The translations under genes and the position numbers were made by a program. The notes under the pieces were generated by a model. It saw only the letters and a program-made list of their open reading frames with translations. It was not told the origin of the DNA and made no database searches. Below are positions 8,429-17,280 of a stretch of 64,000 nucleotides of DNA, piece by piece. The stretch is from Gammaproteobacteria bacterium (lineage in GTDB: Bacteria; Pseudomonadota; Gammaproteobacteria; SZUA-229), in assembly GCA_030148865.1 (NCBI GenBank), contig JASBSR010000041.1, forward strand, positions 1-64,000, read 5' to 3'. The first letter of the stretch is position 1. Every line of letters starts with the position of its first letter.

Positions 8429-9715
8429 TTACAGCTCTGCCATTTCGATAATCTTTCCTCGGTTCTGATTTTTGCCGACGAGTATTCCCGCAATCTCCCT
8501 ACCAAATAATTTGCAATCTTCAAGCTCTTCATCTGTGGGTATGAGTTTGATGCGCAACCCTGGCGTCGGTACGCGCATTTTCAATCCGCGCATGCGATCC
8601 TCGACCATGCCAACAGCTTCACCACTCCAGCCATATGATCCGAATGCAGCACCAAGCTTGCCTTTCAGGTTGACGACGACGAGCGAAGACAAAAGATCCC
8701 AGACAGGTTTCACCGCATCGCCATTAATCGTGGGTGAGCCAAACATCAGCGCATCGGCTTCTTCGATCAGATCGACAAAAGGATCGGTCTCGCCACCCTG
8801 CAGATCGTAGAGTGATACCCGAACGCCCTCGACATCATCGATCCCGGCATAAATCGCTTCCGCCATGCGCGCGGTATTACCGTATGAACTCATGTAAAAA
8901 ATAATCAGAGACTTTTCATCGTCACCAAGTTTTCCGCTGAGACTAGATGTTGACAGCTCGCGATAATGCGTCACATAGCGCCGCGGTCTATCGCGCAGGA
9001 TCGGGCCATGTGCTGGCGCAATCATTTTCAGAGACAGCGGAATAATCAGATCCAGCGCTTCCAGCACCCACTGTTTGAACGGGCGCATAATATGCGCATA
9101 GTAGTAATCAAAAGAAAACCTGAAATCACCGACCTTGTCATTGAATAAACGCGGATCACAGAAATGACAGCCGAAGACATCACCCGAAAATAATATTTCA
9201 CGTTCGATCAGATACGTGCACTGAGTGTCTGGCCAGTGCAAAAACGGCGTATTGAGAAAACTGAGTGTAATATCACCAAGTGACAACGTGTCACCGGTTT
9301 TTACCGCAGTGTAACTCAAATCTTCAAGTCCGGTCTTAAGCAAGGCCTTGAGCATGGTCTGGGCGCGCTGCGATATGCACACTTGCGCATGCGGTGCACG
9401 CTTCAATAATTCCGGAAGCGCGCCGGTATGATCTGGCTCAAGATGATTCAGCACAATATATTTTATCTTGCTGTAATCAGTCACTGATTCCAGCTTGCTG
9501 AAAAACACATCTGCATATTCTTCCTTGACTGTGTCTACGACGGCAAAACCTTCACTGCCTTCTATCAAATAAGCATTGTAAGTGGTGCCATTCGCGGTAC
9601 TAAGGATAATATCGAATGTACGCAAACCCGGGTCGAGCGCACCTACCCAGTACACGCCATCATCAAGCTGTACGGCCTTGTTCTGTCTTACATTCGGATT
9701 GATTACACCTGTCAT
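8429..9715 (-). CDS. fprA: FprA-type flavodiiron protein
   Basis: The 428-residue protein has an N-terminal metallo-beta-lactamase-like diiron domain and a C-terminal flavodoxin domain starting near 270 (IIFYMSSYGNTARMAE). All six diiron ligands expected from the family are visible: His91, Glu93, Asp95, His160, Asp179 and His236. Flavodiiron proteins reduce O2 to water, or NO to N2O, in the cytoplasm. FprA genes occur in nif regions of Rhodobacter and relatives. In this operon O2 scavenging to protect nitrogenase is the likely job. Confidence 0.88.
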   Translation of the reverse strand: MTGVINPNVRQNKAVQLDDGVYWVGALDPGLRTFDIILSTANGTTYNAYLIEGSEGFAVVDTVKEEYADVFFSKLESVTDYSKIKYIVLNHLEPDHTGALPELLKRAPHAQVCISQRAQTMLKALLKTGLEDLSYTAVKTGDTLSLGDITLSFLNTPFLHWPDTQCTYLIEREILFSGDVFGCHFCDPRLFNDKVGDFRFSFDYYYAHIMRPFKQWVLEALDLIIPLSLKMIAPAHGPILRDRPRRYVTHYRELSTSSLSGKLGDDEKSLIIFYMSSYGNTARMAEAIYAGIDDVEGVRVSLYDLQGGETDPFVDLIEEADALMFGSPTINGDAVKPVWDLLSSLVVVNLKGKLGAAFGSYGWSGEAVGMVEDRMRGLKMRVPTPGLRIKLIPTDEELEDCKLFGREIAGILVGKNQNRGKIIEMAEL

Positions 9716-9751
9716 CTTGTATGCTATCTGCGGGAACTATATCCTGCTGCT

Positions 9752-10204
9752 CTATACCTGCTTGTATGAATTCGCTTCACAACTGCGGCCATCTGTTCGC
9801 TGACATTTTCCTAGCACTGGCTCATTCGCCTTTACACCAGTATCAAAACCTGCGCCCAGACCAATCCATTCATTAATATAGCTTACATCGAAACCTGTCC
9901 ATCTTTTCTCACCAACCCGTATCAACGGGCGCCTGATCAATAATGGATCTTCCAGCATCAGTGCAAGTGCCTGGCTTTCGTTTATATCTGATGGCACCAC
10001 TACCCCGTTTTGGATCGCTGGCGCACTGGTGTTAAACCAGTGCACTACTGGTAAATTACCAAAATAGCTGCGCAGCTCTCCCGCTTCCCAGTGCGCAGTC
10101 AATAAATTGCGACATTCAACATCATGTCCGGCATCGAGCAACATACGTTTCTGCCGGGCATTGTTGATACAACCTGGCTTTTCATAAAACACGATGCTTG
10201 TCAT
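9752..10204 (-). CDS. nifO: NifO, ArsC-family nitrogenase-associated protein
   Basis: The 150-residue protein has the ArsC/Spx thioredoxin-like fold signature VFYEKPGCINNARQKRML (Cys12) and a RRPLIRVGEKRW segment. This is the nitrogenase-associated branch of the ArsC family; in A. vinelandii nifO sits at the same place, between fdxN and nifQ, and affects the balance between nitrogen fixation and nitrate use. The ATG at 10204 gives the usual N-terminus MTSIVFYEKPGC; the longer frame to 10225 would overlap the upstream gene. Confidence 0.82.
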   Translation of the reverse strand: MTSIVFYEKPGCINNARQKRMLLDAGHDVECRNLLTAHWEAGELRSYFGNLPVVHWFNTSAPAIQNGVVVPSDINESQALALMLEDPLLIRRPLIRVGEKRWTGFDVSYINEWIGLGAGFDTGVKANEPVLGKCQRTDGRSCEANSYKQV

Positions 10205-10221
10205 GACAGTAAACTTACATG

Positions 10222-10446
10222 TCATGAAGATTTTGAATTCATGACTTCAAGCATCGCTGCATGTCGCATCCAGACACGACACGGCACACGCCTTCCCGTC
10301 TCTGACTGATGAAACTGTCGCCATGCAGCTCGCATGTATCTCCAGTTTTCCAGTAAATTATTAATTTTCTGCTCCAGACGCGACAGCGTTCTTGTATAAA
10401 AACCGGCGCTCATTGCGTGCCCTGTAGTGTTCAATAAATTTGCCAT
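10222..10446 (-). CDS. Unrecognised 74-residue nif operon protein
   Basis: This small frame has a strong ribosome site (GGGAG six bases before ATG) and neat spacing: 30 bp after fdxN and 17 bp before nifO. The product is basic and mostly helical (LSRLEQKINNLLENWRY, then RAAWRQFH) with one Cys, followed by a second helical segment. I do not recognise a family, and A. vinelandii has no equivalent that I recall between fdxN and nifO. Being inside a NifA-controlled operon, it is probably expressed with it. Confidence 0.65.
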   Translation of the reverse strand: MANLLNTTGHAMSAGFYTRTLSRLEQKINNLLENWRYMRAAWRQFHQSETGRRVPCRVWMRHAAMLEVMNSKSS

Positions 10447-10476
10447 TATTTACTCCCGACGGATTGTTGCTCTGAA

Positions 10477-10755
10477 CTAGCGTGCCTGAATTTCAGCCAT
10501 GGCTTCCATCATTTTGTGTGGCGGTATACCGGTCAGGGATCCAGGCGGGTTGATCGCTTCACCGAAACCATTGAGGATTGCGCCTTCGATCGGGCAAATG
10601 CTCGCGCACTGGGTATCTGCATAGTCACCTTCACACTCGGTGCACTTTTTATTGTCAATCATAAAATGCGGTTTGGCTTCATAAATTGCTTGACTCGGGC
10701 ACAGCGGCTCACATGCCCAGCAGTTCACACACGTTTCAATGATGTTCAATGCCAT
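10477..10755 (-). CDS. fdxN: FdxN-type 2[4Fe-4S] ferredoxin
   Basis: The 92-residue bacterial-type ferredoxin has cluster motifs Cys9, 12, 15, 19 and Cys38, 41, 50, 54; the widened gap in the second motif (CTECEGDYADTQC) is typical of FdxN. It follows nifB by 12 bp, as in Azotobacter, where FdxN supports NifB-co synthesis and electron transfer to nitrogenase. A shorter relative (50110-50304) lies in the nifHDK operon. An AGAGGA site precedes the ATG. Confidence 0.9.
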   Translation of the reverse strand: MALNIIETCVNCWACEPLCPSQAIYEAKPHFMIDNKKCTECEGDYADTQCASICPIEGAILNGFGEAINPPGSLTGIPPHKMMEAMAEIQAR

Positions 10756-10767
10756 TGTTGATTCCTC

Positions 10768-12267
10768 TTATGCTGTCAGTTGCTGTGCTGCGACCGGTTT
10801 GTCTTCAAGCTGACCGTTGTTCGCCATATCCAGATAAACAGCTGCGACGGCTTCTTCGATGAACTCCATCGCGTGTTCACCGTTCGGCTGAATACCAGCT
10901 TCTTCCAGCATGCCCCACGGCTCGTAACCAATTTTGGCGCAGAGCACTACTTCGCAACCCGAAAGCGTACGGATAATTTTTTCCAGTGTGGTTTCAGCGT
11001 CACCGCAGGTATCGCCGCCGGAACAGTACAGCTCGACCTTGCGATGACTGACAAAACGCACATCAGTCGCTGAGGCTTCATAAATCAGGAATTCGGTTGC
11101 ATGACCGAAGTGCTGATTGATGACACCACCTCCTGATGTCGCGATTGCCATCAATACCGGGCGCGTTTCTTTTTTCCTGATCGCACTCAAGGTCACCAGA
11201 GCTTCGTTCGGTTTATTATGTTTGACCTCCAGCTCGGCCTCGATTGCTTCGTGAATCGCACGACGTTTGACCATGGCTGCATCGTAGTCGATATCCATCA
11301 TCTCAATCTTGTCCATGGTGAATTCATCACCGCGGTCTTCACCGAGCAGACCGACCGCATCGGCACGACACTGACGACAGTGACGCATCATATTCATGTC
11401 ACCGGCGCAGGCATCCTGTAAATCGACCAGCTCTTCATTGGTCGGACCGCGTTGTCCCATAATGCCGTAAAAAGTACCGTGTTCAGCTTCGGCAATCAGC
11501 GGCATAACATTATGCAGGAATGCGCCTTTGTCTTTTACGATCTTGCTGACTTCTTTCAGATGCTCGTCGTTGACGCCAGGAATCAGCACCGAATTCACTT
11601 TTACCAGCACGCCACGTTCAACCAGCATTTCCAGTCCTTTCTGTTGCTGTTCGATCAAAATTTTTGCGCCCTTGCGTCCTTTGACACGACGATTGTTCCA
11701 GAACACCCAGGGATAGATTCTGGCACCAACCTCCGGATCTACACAGTTGATGGTCAGCGTGACGTGATCAATATTGTGTTTACACAATTCTTCGACATGT
11801 TCCGGCAAGGCCAGGCCATTCGATGACACACACAGCTTGATATCGGGTGCTTTTTCGCTGAGCTGACGAAAAGTCGAAAAGGTACGCTCTGGATTGGCCA
11901 GCGGATCACCTGGGCCAGCGATACCGAGCACAGTCATCTGCGGAATTTCTGCCGCGACCGCCATCACTTTCTTCACTGCCTGATCCGGATCGAGCACTTC
12001 AGACACCACACCGGGGCGTGACTCGTTCGAGCAATCATACTTACGATTACAATAATGGCACTGGATGTTGCACGCCGGTGCGACCGCAACATGCATACGC
12101 GCGAAATGATGGTGCGCCTCTTCCGAGTAACAAGGATGATTGAAAACTTTCTTTCTGATCTCTTCCGGCAAGTGCGATAGCTGGTCACCGGTACTTCCAC
12201 AACTCCCCGATGCACAACCACTGGCTTCGTTACTTTCTGACTGTCCTAATACGTTCAGTTCAATCAT
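10768..12267 (-). CDS. nifB: NifB, radical SAM NifB-co synthase
   Basis: The 499-residue protein has the radical SAM cluster CNIQCHYC (Cys66, 70, 73) and the following NRKYDCSNESRPGVVSEVL context of NifB. A C-terminal NifX/NafY-like domain starts with RPVLMAIATSGGGVINQHFGH. NifB fuses two [4Fe-4S] clusters with carbide insertion to make the FeMo-co core. The ATG at 12267 is preceded by GGGAGAAG, so the longer frame to 12327 is unlikely. First gene of an operon with its own sigma-54 promoter. Confidence 0.95.
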   Translation of the reverse strand: MIELNVLGQSESNEASGCASGSCGSTGDQLSHLPEEIRKKVFNHPCYSEEAHHHFARMHVAVAPACNIQCHYCNRKYDCSNESRPGVVSEVLDPDQAVKKVMAVAAEIPQMTVLGIAGPGDPLANPERTFSTFRQLSEKAPDIKLCVSSNGLALPEHVEELCKHNIDHVTLTINCVDPEVGARIYPWVFWNNRRVKGRKGAKILIEQQQKGLEMLVERGVLVKVNSVLIPGVNDEHLKEVSKIVKDKGAFLHNVMPLIAEAEHGTFYGIMGQRGPTNEELVDLQDACAGDMNMMRHCRQCRADAVGLLGEDRGDEFTMDKIEMMDIDYDAAMVKRRAIHEAIEAELEVKHNKPNEALVTLSAIRKKETRPVLMAIATSGGGVINQHFGHATEFLIYEASATDVRFVSHRKVELYCSGGDTCGDAETTLEKIIRTLSGCEVVLCAKIGYEPWGMLEEAGIQPNGEHAMEFIEEAVAAVYLDMANNGQLEDKPVAAQQLTA

Positions 12268-12327
12268 GACTTCTCCCGTAATTCTCTGACTGTTAAGGCG
12301 CTGAATAATCTTTGTTACTCTGTCCAA

Positions 12328-12465
12328 TGCAAGGCCCGTGCCTAGTTCGAGAAAAAATATTACTGCTTGATTCGTATATGGTTTTTTGTTTTCCCCAGAG
12401 AGAAATTGCAGCCGGGTGTCAGTAAGGTTACAAATCAGGAAATCATATCTGTCGCCTATGCAACA
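12328..12465 (-). promoter_or_regulatory. nifB sigma-54 promoter with two NifA enhancer sites
   Basis: On the minus strand 12328-12343 reads AGGCACGGGCCTTGCA, with the GG-N10-GC core of a sigma-54 promoter, 60 bp before the nifB ATG. Two exact TGT-N10-ACA elements lie upstream at 12417-12432 and 12450-12465, at the distance usual for NifA upstream activator sequences. Confidence 0.8.
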
Positions 12466-12509
12466 GAAGCAGATGAGACAAAAACCGGGGTTGTATTCGA
12501 CAACACGAT

Positions 12510-14069
12510 TCAGATATGACGTACTTTGATACCAAGCGTCTGTATACGATAAGCAATCTGCCGCGGTGTCATTCCGAGCAAGCGCGCCGCCCTGGCCTGA
12601 ACCCAGCCTGCCTGTTCCAGTGCAGCAATCACGCGCTCGCGCTCGTCGAGTTCAGGATTATCGAGATCCACCGATTGCGGAACCGCTTCGAGTGCCGCAG
12701 CATTTTCGTCCAGGCCGGCCAGTTTGATAATATCTCGGTCAATCACGCCGTCTTCTGACATAATCGCCGCACGCTCCAGAGTATTTTCCAGTTCACGAAC
12801 ATTGCCCGGCCAGTCATGATGCATCAATAGTCGGATCGCGCTGTCCAGAATGGAAAGCTGACGCTGCTGATTGCGACCAATTTTTTCGATCAGGAAGCGC
12901 GCCAGATCAGGCAGGTCTTCAACCCGTTCGCGCAATGAGGGCATGTGGATCGGCATCACGTTGAGACGGTAGTAAAGATCCTCTCTAAATTCATCTCTTG
13001 CCACCTCGGATTCGAGATCACGGTTGGTCGCTGCGATAACACGCACATCGACTTTCAGTGTTCGGCTACCGCCCACACGTTCGAATTCACCCTCCTGTAA
13101 TACGCGCAACAGTTTGGCCTGGAATGCGGGAGAAATTTCTCCAATTTCATCGAGAAATAAGGTACCACCATCAGCCTGTTCAAAACGCCCTTTGCGTTGA
13201 CTCACGGCACCGGTAAACGCACCTTTTTCATGCCCGAACAATTCCGATTCAAGCAGGTTATCGGGTAAAGCCGCACAATTGAGTTTGATAAAACCGCCGC
13301 TGGTACGCGGTGAATTATAGTGAATCGCATGCGCTATCAGTTCTTTTCCGGTACCCGATTCACCACGGATCAATACCGTGGTATTCCATTTCGCAACCTG
13401 TCGCACCAGCTCAAAAATACGCCGCATCGCCATGGTATGTCCGACAATACTATCGAATCCATGCTCGGCGCGAACTTCGCGTCTAAGTTTGTCGCGTTCG
13501 TCTTCCAGCGCGCGGCGTTCTTTCGCCACCATACGCGATAGCCTGACGCTTTGTCCGACCAGGTTCGCTACCATTTCCAAAAAACGTGCCTGCTCATTGA
13601 GCAACTCACCACCCGATGGCGGTTGTGCCACAAATACACCCACCTGTTCTTTTTCATCAATGAATATCGGCACCCCGATGAAAGGTAAATTCCTGTTATA
13701 TATCCCAAGTCTGCCCAGAAATTTCGGTTCATCGGAAAGGCGTTGCACAGCAATCGTTTTTGCGCGCTTCATGACTTCCCCGACCAGACCCTCACCTGGT
13801 CGATAACGCACCGATGCTGATGTTTCTTCTCCTTCAGCATCATGTGCCGCGTACACTTTCAGATCGGGACTTTCTTCTTCCAGCAAGCACACTATGCCGT
13901 TGTGCAGACTGCCTTCATCGTGTAGCAGTTCCAGCACAGCAGTCAGCGTTTCTTTCAGTTCAAGTGACCGGCTCAGCACCTGGCTCACGCGATACAGGGT
14001 ATCGAGTTCCGCCTGCACGAGTATATGGCGCGCACCGGTTGCCTTGCTCTGAGGAACTGGATCAATCAT
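12510..14069 (-). CDS. nifA: NifA, sigma-54-dependent activator of nif genes
   Basis: The 519-residue activator has an N-terminal GAF domain (about 25-170), a central AAA+ domain with Walker A GESGTGKE, the sigma-54 contact loop GAFTGA and DEIGEI, and a C-terminal Fis-type helix-turn-helix (AARLLGMTPRQIAYRI). The linker between AAA+ and HTH lacks the Cys-x4-Cys pair of oxygen-sensitive NifA proteins, so oxygen control should act through NifL, encoded just upstream and overlapping by eight bases. It should activate the promoters listed across this window. Confidence 0.94.
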   Translation of the reverse strand: MIDPVPQSKATGARHILVQAELDTLYRVSQVLSRSLELKETLTAVLELLHDEGSLHNGIVCLLEEESPDLKVYAAHDAEGEETSASVRYRPGEGLVGEVMKRAKTIAVQRLSDEPKFLGRLGIYNRNLPFIGVPIFIDEKEQVGVFVAQPPSGGELLNEQARFLEMVANLVGQSVRLSRMVAKERRALEDERDKLRREVRAEHGFDSIVGHTMAMRRIFELVRQVAKWNTTVLIRGESGTGKELIAHAIHYNSPRTSGGFIKLNCAALPDNLLESELFGHEKGAFTGAVSQRKGRFEQADGGTLFLDEIGEISPAFQAKLLRVLQEGEFERVGGSRTLKVDVRVIAATNRDLESEVARDEFREDLYYRLNVMPIHMPSLRERVEDLPDLARFLIEKIGRNQQRQLSILDSAIRLLMHHDWPGNVRELENTLERAAIMSEDGVIDRDIIKLAGLDENAAALEAVPQSVDLDNPELDERERVIAALEQAGWVQARAARLLGMTPRQIAYRIQTLGIKVRHI

Positions 14070-15717
14070 TTTCTGATCTCAAAAAAACGGTTTGATCATT
14101 AACCGGCAACCGCAGATGAATCCCACATCCATTCTGGTAATACGGATCAATATAAATTTCACCATTATGCTGGCGCGCGATTTCAAGTGCGATAGTCAGC
14201 CCCATTCCTGGTCGTGATTTCAGATGCCGCCAGCCGGAATAAAAAGGTTCAAACACAGTCAATCGCCTGTCTTCCGGAATACCGGACCCGGTATCACGCA
14301 AAATCAGTTCCACCATGGCATCCTGTGAGCGAGTGATGATGGTAATTTCTCGACGATTGCCATCAGGCTCATCAATTGCATCGATTGCATTATCAAGCAA
14401 TTGTTTGAACAGCGAACGCAGAGCATAATGTTTGCCAATGACGATTGGTAGATTAGCCTCGGGTCCCCAGTCAACAACCACACCGTGTTCCAGCAGTCTC
14501 TGTATTGAAACATCGATCACATCCTTGATGACTTCATTAATATTAATCGGGCTGTCAGCCTCGATAGTTTCTGGTGGCAGTGCTTCGTGCAGACTCTCAA
14601 GAACCGCTTCACTATACTTAATAATTTCTAGCAGTGCGGTATGCGCGGGACTACTGTTCTCGTCACCACGGCGTTCCATCATGGCGATCACCGCAGTCGC
14701 CGTATTCAACGGTGCCTGACACTGGTAAATGGCACCGGATAAAGTTTCACGCATTCCGTGCACCAGTTGCTGTTCCGCCATCAGTGCGCGCAGTGCATTG
14801 GTTCTAATCTGTTCCTGCTGTTTTTTCTGTGAGGTAATTTCATTTGCCACCAGCAGCAGGCCACAGTTCTCATCACCGGAAAAATAAAAATCTACGCCAG
14901 GGTACGATTCATTGACCCAGACCCCGGAACATGAGAACCAGCGTGAAGCAAAACCGTGTTCAAATCTTAACTCTACTTCGTGATTGACCAGACTGCGCCT
15001 CGTTTTGCATGTACGTTTTTTTTCCTGATCGATTATCTCGGCTAGTTGTTCCATGAATACATCTGCCGGTTCCCTGCCACGCATGTCAGCCTGTAGTTTC
15101 TTGTAAGCATGATTATCCAGCAGCACTTTGCCATCACTGTTTAATAATGCGATCACCACCGGTGCCGCATCGACAACCGATTCGATCAGGATTTTCTGGT
15201 CGCGTACCTGACGCTCCAGTTCATGCACATCTGTTACATCACGATGCAACGCCAGGTAATAGCGGGTTTTGGCATCCGCGCCCAGTACCGGCGCGACAGT
15301 AAGGTCAGCAAGATAACGTTCACCATGCTTGCGTTTGTTGACCAGCACCCCATTCCAGGGTTTCTGTTTTGCCAGGCATGCCCAGAGCTCTTCATATTTT
15401 TCAAGCGGCGTCACTTTGTAGGAAAGAATCGACTGGTTGCGACCGATCACTTCTTTCTGTGAATAACCTGTCAGCAGCTCAAAAGCGTGATTAACAAACA
15501 GAATATTTGCCTTGAGATCGGTGATGGAAATCGCGACCGGCGACTGCTCTACCGCCTCCAGAAACACACTTGGTGGCAATACACCATCCGCAGTTTTGAT
15601 CAGGCGACCAAACGCTTCGATGACCTCGCCGGGTATGCCTGCGGGTGGAGAGGCGAGGAAAATACCGAGCACCTCCTCCATCCTGTCGCTGCTTTGCGTC
15701 GTACTGTATGTGGACAT
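14062..15717 (-). CDS. nifL: NifL, redox and nitrogen-sensing anti-activator
   Basis: The 551-residue protein has a first PAS domain (about 55-160, AISITDLKANILFVNHAFELLTG-type, probably FAD-binding), a second PAS domain (about 170-290), a central helical region and a GHKL ATP-binding domain (LLDNAIDAIDE, DTGSGIPE, GMGLTIALEIARQH). In known systems oxidised NifL binds and inhibits NifA. The ATG at 15717 is used; the frame extends to a TTG at 15756 that would overlap the promoter. It overlaps nifA, the usual nifLA arrangement. Confidence 0.92.
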   Translation of the reverse strand: MSTYSTTQSSDRMEEVLGIFLASPPAGIPGEVIEAFGRLIKTADGVLPPSVFLEAVEQSPVAISITDLKANILFVNHAFELLTGYSQKEVIGRNQSILSYKVTPLEKYEELWACLAKQKPWNGVLVNKRKHGERYLADLTVAPVLGADAKTRYYLALHRDVTDVHELERQVRDQKILIESVVDAAPVVIALLNSDGKVLLDNHAYKKLQADMRGREPADVFMEQLAEIIDQEKKRTCKTRRSLVNHEVELRFEHGFASRWFSCSGVWVNESYPGVDFYFSGDENCGLLLVANEITSQKKQQEQIRTNALRALMAEQQLVHGMRETLSGAIYQCQAPLNTATAVIAMMERRGDENSSPAHTALLEIIKYSEAVLESLHEALPPETIEADSPININEVIKDVIDVSIQRLLEHGVVVDWGPEANLPIVIGKHYALRSLFKQLLDNAIDAIDEPDGNRREITIITRSQDAMVELILRDTGSGIPEDRRLTVFEPFYSGWRHLKSRPGMGLTIALEIARQHNGEIYIDPYYQNGCGIHLRLPVNDQTVFLRSEND

Positions 15718-15751
15718 ACGATTTTCTGCTAGAAGATTTAGCTTACTACCC

Positions 15752-15767
15752 TGCAAGGTTCGTGCCT
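15752..15767 (-). promoter_or_regulatory. nifLA sigma-54 promoter
   Basis: On the minus strand this reads AGGCACGAACCTTGCA, with correct GG-N10-GC spacing, 35 bp before the nifL ATG. The only clear TGT-N10-ACA site in the divergent region (15956-15971) lies about 190 bp away and may serve both directions, which would make nifLA partly autoregulated. Confidence 0.65.
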
Positions 15768-15898
15768 GACATATGTGTGACAGCCATTTCGACGCAGATC
15801 AAACCGGCCCACGTCCTGCTACCGGCGCGTAAAACGATGCTGGGCGGGCGCGTGCCAGCGATTAACCTTATATTTTTTAATGAATTATTGAGGTTCCA

Positions 15899-15922
15899 CA
15901 GCGCACATCAAAAGATGCGCTG
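15899..15922. promoter_or_regulatory. Palindromic element between nifL and rnfA
   Basis: An inverted repeat CAGCGCA-N10-TGCGCTG with an inner CATC-AAAA-GATG pair sits between the two divergent promoters. It could be a protein-binding site or hairpin. It resembles but does not match the NtrC consensus (the GC pair spacing is 12 rather than 11). Confidence 0.35.
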
Positions 15923-15955
15923 GAGTACAGAAAACGGAAACAGCAGTGAAATATT

Positions 15956-16104
15956 TGTAGCAAACCTTACAGATTACACCCCGACCGATGACAATCTGTA
16001 GGTAAATACCACAACCCGACGCACAGGTATTGTGCAGATAAGGACTAACTGCATGATTTTTCAGAAAGTCGCCTGTTATCTACACGTCTGGCATGTTTGA
16101 TGCA
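15956..16104 (+). promoter_or_regulatory. rnf operon sigma-54 promoter and NifA site
   Basis: 16089-16104 reads TGGCATGTTTGATGCA (GG-N10-GC) 35 bp before the rnfA ATG. An exact TGT-N10-ACA element lies upstream at 15956-15971. This fits NifA-dependent expression of the rnf1 cluster as in A. vinelandii. Confidence 0.7.
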
Positions 16105-16138
16105 GTGTGTTATGCATCAAGACTTCGGGGAATGCCTA

Positions 16139-16720
16139 ATGGCTGAATACCTCCTGCTGCTCATTTCTACTGCACTGGTGAACAATGTGGTGCTGGTGAA
16201 ATTTCTTGGCCTGTGCCCGTTCATGGGGGTTTCCAACAAACTGGATTCCGCCCTGGGGATGGGCTTCGCCACCACATTTGTCCTCACGCTTGCAGCTGCC
16301 GCCGGCTGGCTGATCGAGCACCTGTTGCTGGCCCCGCTTGGACTGGGTTACCTGCGAATATTGACGTTGATCCTGGTCATCGCCGCCGTCGTGCAGTTCA
16401 CCGAAATGGTTGTGCGCAAATTTTCACCCGCGCTTTACCAGGTGCTGGGTATTTTTCTGCCACTGATTACCACCAACTGTGCAGTGCTCGGTGTCGCGCT
16501 GCTCAATATTCAGGAGCAACACAATTTTATGCAAAGTCTGGCCTACGGATTTGGTTCAGCGCTGGGTTTTACGCTGGTCATGGTGGTATTTGCCAGCCTG
16601 CGTGAACGGCTGGCGCTGGCAGCCGTGCCCAAAGCGTTCGCCGGCGCACCAATAGGCTTTATCGTCGCCAGTCTTTTGTCGCTGGCATTCATGGGATTTT
16701 CCGGCCTGACAACCCATTAG
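16139..16720 (+). CDS. rnfA: RnfA, membrane subunit of Rnf complex
   Basis: This 193-residue integral membrane protein has about six hydrophobic segments and the RnfA signatures [19 protein letters not shown] and [12 protein letters not shown], whose cysteines bind a membrane Fe-S cluster in structural studies. The ATG at 16139 has a GGGGA site; earlier codons back to 16097 overlap the promoter. Rnf couples ion flow to reduction of low-potential ferredoxin, here probably feeding nitrogenase. Confidence 0.94.
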   Translation: MAEYLLLLISTALVNNVVLVKFLGLCPFMGVSNKLDSALGMGFATTFVLTLAAAAGWLIEHLLLAPLGLGYLRILTLILVIAAVVQFTEMVVRKFSPALYQVLGIFLPLITTNCAVLGVALLNIQEQHNFMQSLAYGFGSALGFTLVMVVFASLRERLALAAVPKAFAGAPIGFIVASLLSLAFMGFSGLTTH

Positions 16721-16740
16721 CCTCATTGAGGAAGACCGAT

Positions 16741-17271
16741 ATGATTACCGCCATTATTATCCTTACCCTGCTGGGACTATCGCTCGGTACCCTGCTCGGT
16801 GTCGCAGCGTCCTGTTTCAAGGTTGAAGCCAGCCCGCTCGAAACGGAAATAGAAACCATGCTGCCTGGTTCGCAATGCGGTCAATGCGGTTTTCCCGGTT
16901 GCGCTCCTGCCGCCGCCGCACTGGCAAATGGCGATGCGGATATTACGCTGTGCCCACCCGGCGGCCATGCGCTGGCGCTGTCGCTGGCCGCCAAACTGGG
17001 AGTCCATGCCGATCTGTCCAGCATGGAAGAAGCCATTCCGATGATCGCCCGAATCCGCAGCGAACTATGCATCGGCTGCACCAAATGTTTTAAGCGCTGT
17101 CCGACAGACGCCATCCTGGGCAGTTCCAGACAAATACACGCTGTCATCAGCGACGCCTGCACCGGTTGCAAAAAATGCTTTGAAGTGTGTCCGACTGAAT
17201 GCATCGATATGCGTCCGATTCCGATCACCCTGCAAAACTGGCACTGGCCCAGCCCTGCAGTTGCCGCCTGA
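16741..17271 (+). CDS. rnfB: RnfB, ferredoxin-like Rnf subunit
   Basis: The 176-residue protein has an N-terminal transmembrane helix, a [4Fe-4S] domain (CGQCGFPGC then CPPGG) and two more clusters (CIGCTKCFKRCP, CTGCKKCFEVCP). It transfers electrons between the membrane part of Rnf and soluble ferredoxin. The ATG at 16741 has GAGGA upstream; the frame opens earlier with TTG. Confidence 0.94.
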   Translation: MITAIIILTLLGLSLGTLLGVAASCFKVEASPLETEIETMLPGSQCGQCGFPGCAPAAAALANGDADITLCPPGGHALALSLAAKLGVHADLSSMEEAIPMIARIRSELCIGCTKCFKRCPTDAILGSSRQIHAVISDACTGCKKCFEVCPTECIDMRPIPITLQNWHWPSPAVAA

Positions 17272-17280
17272 GTAAAACTG

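Noticed and set aside
15899-15922. NtrC binding site reading of the palindrome
   Set aside because: The GC pair is separated by 12 instead of 11 bases and the flanking consensus does not match.
16213-16605. Plus-strand frame inside rnfA
   Set aside because: Out-of-frame shadow of a clear membrane protein gene.
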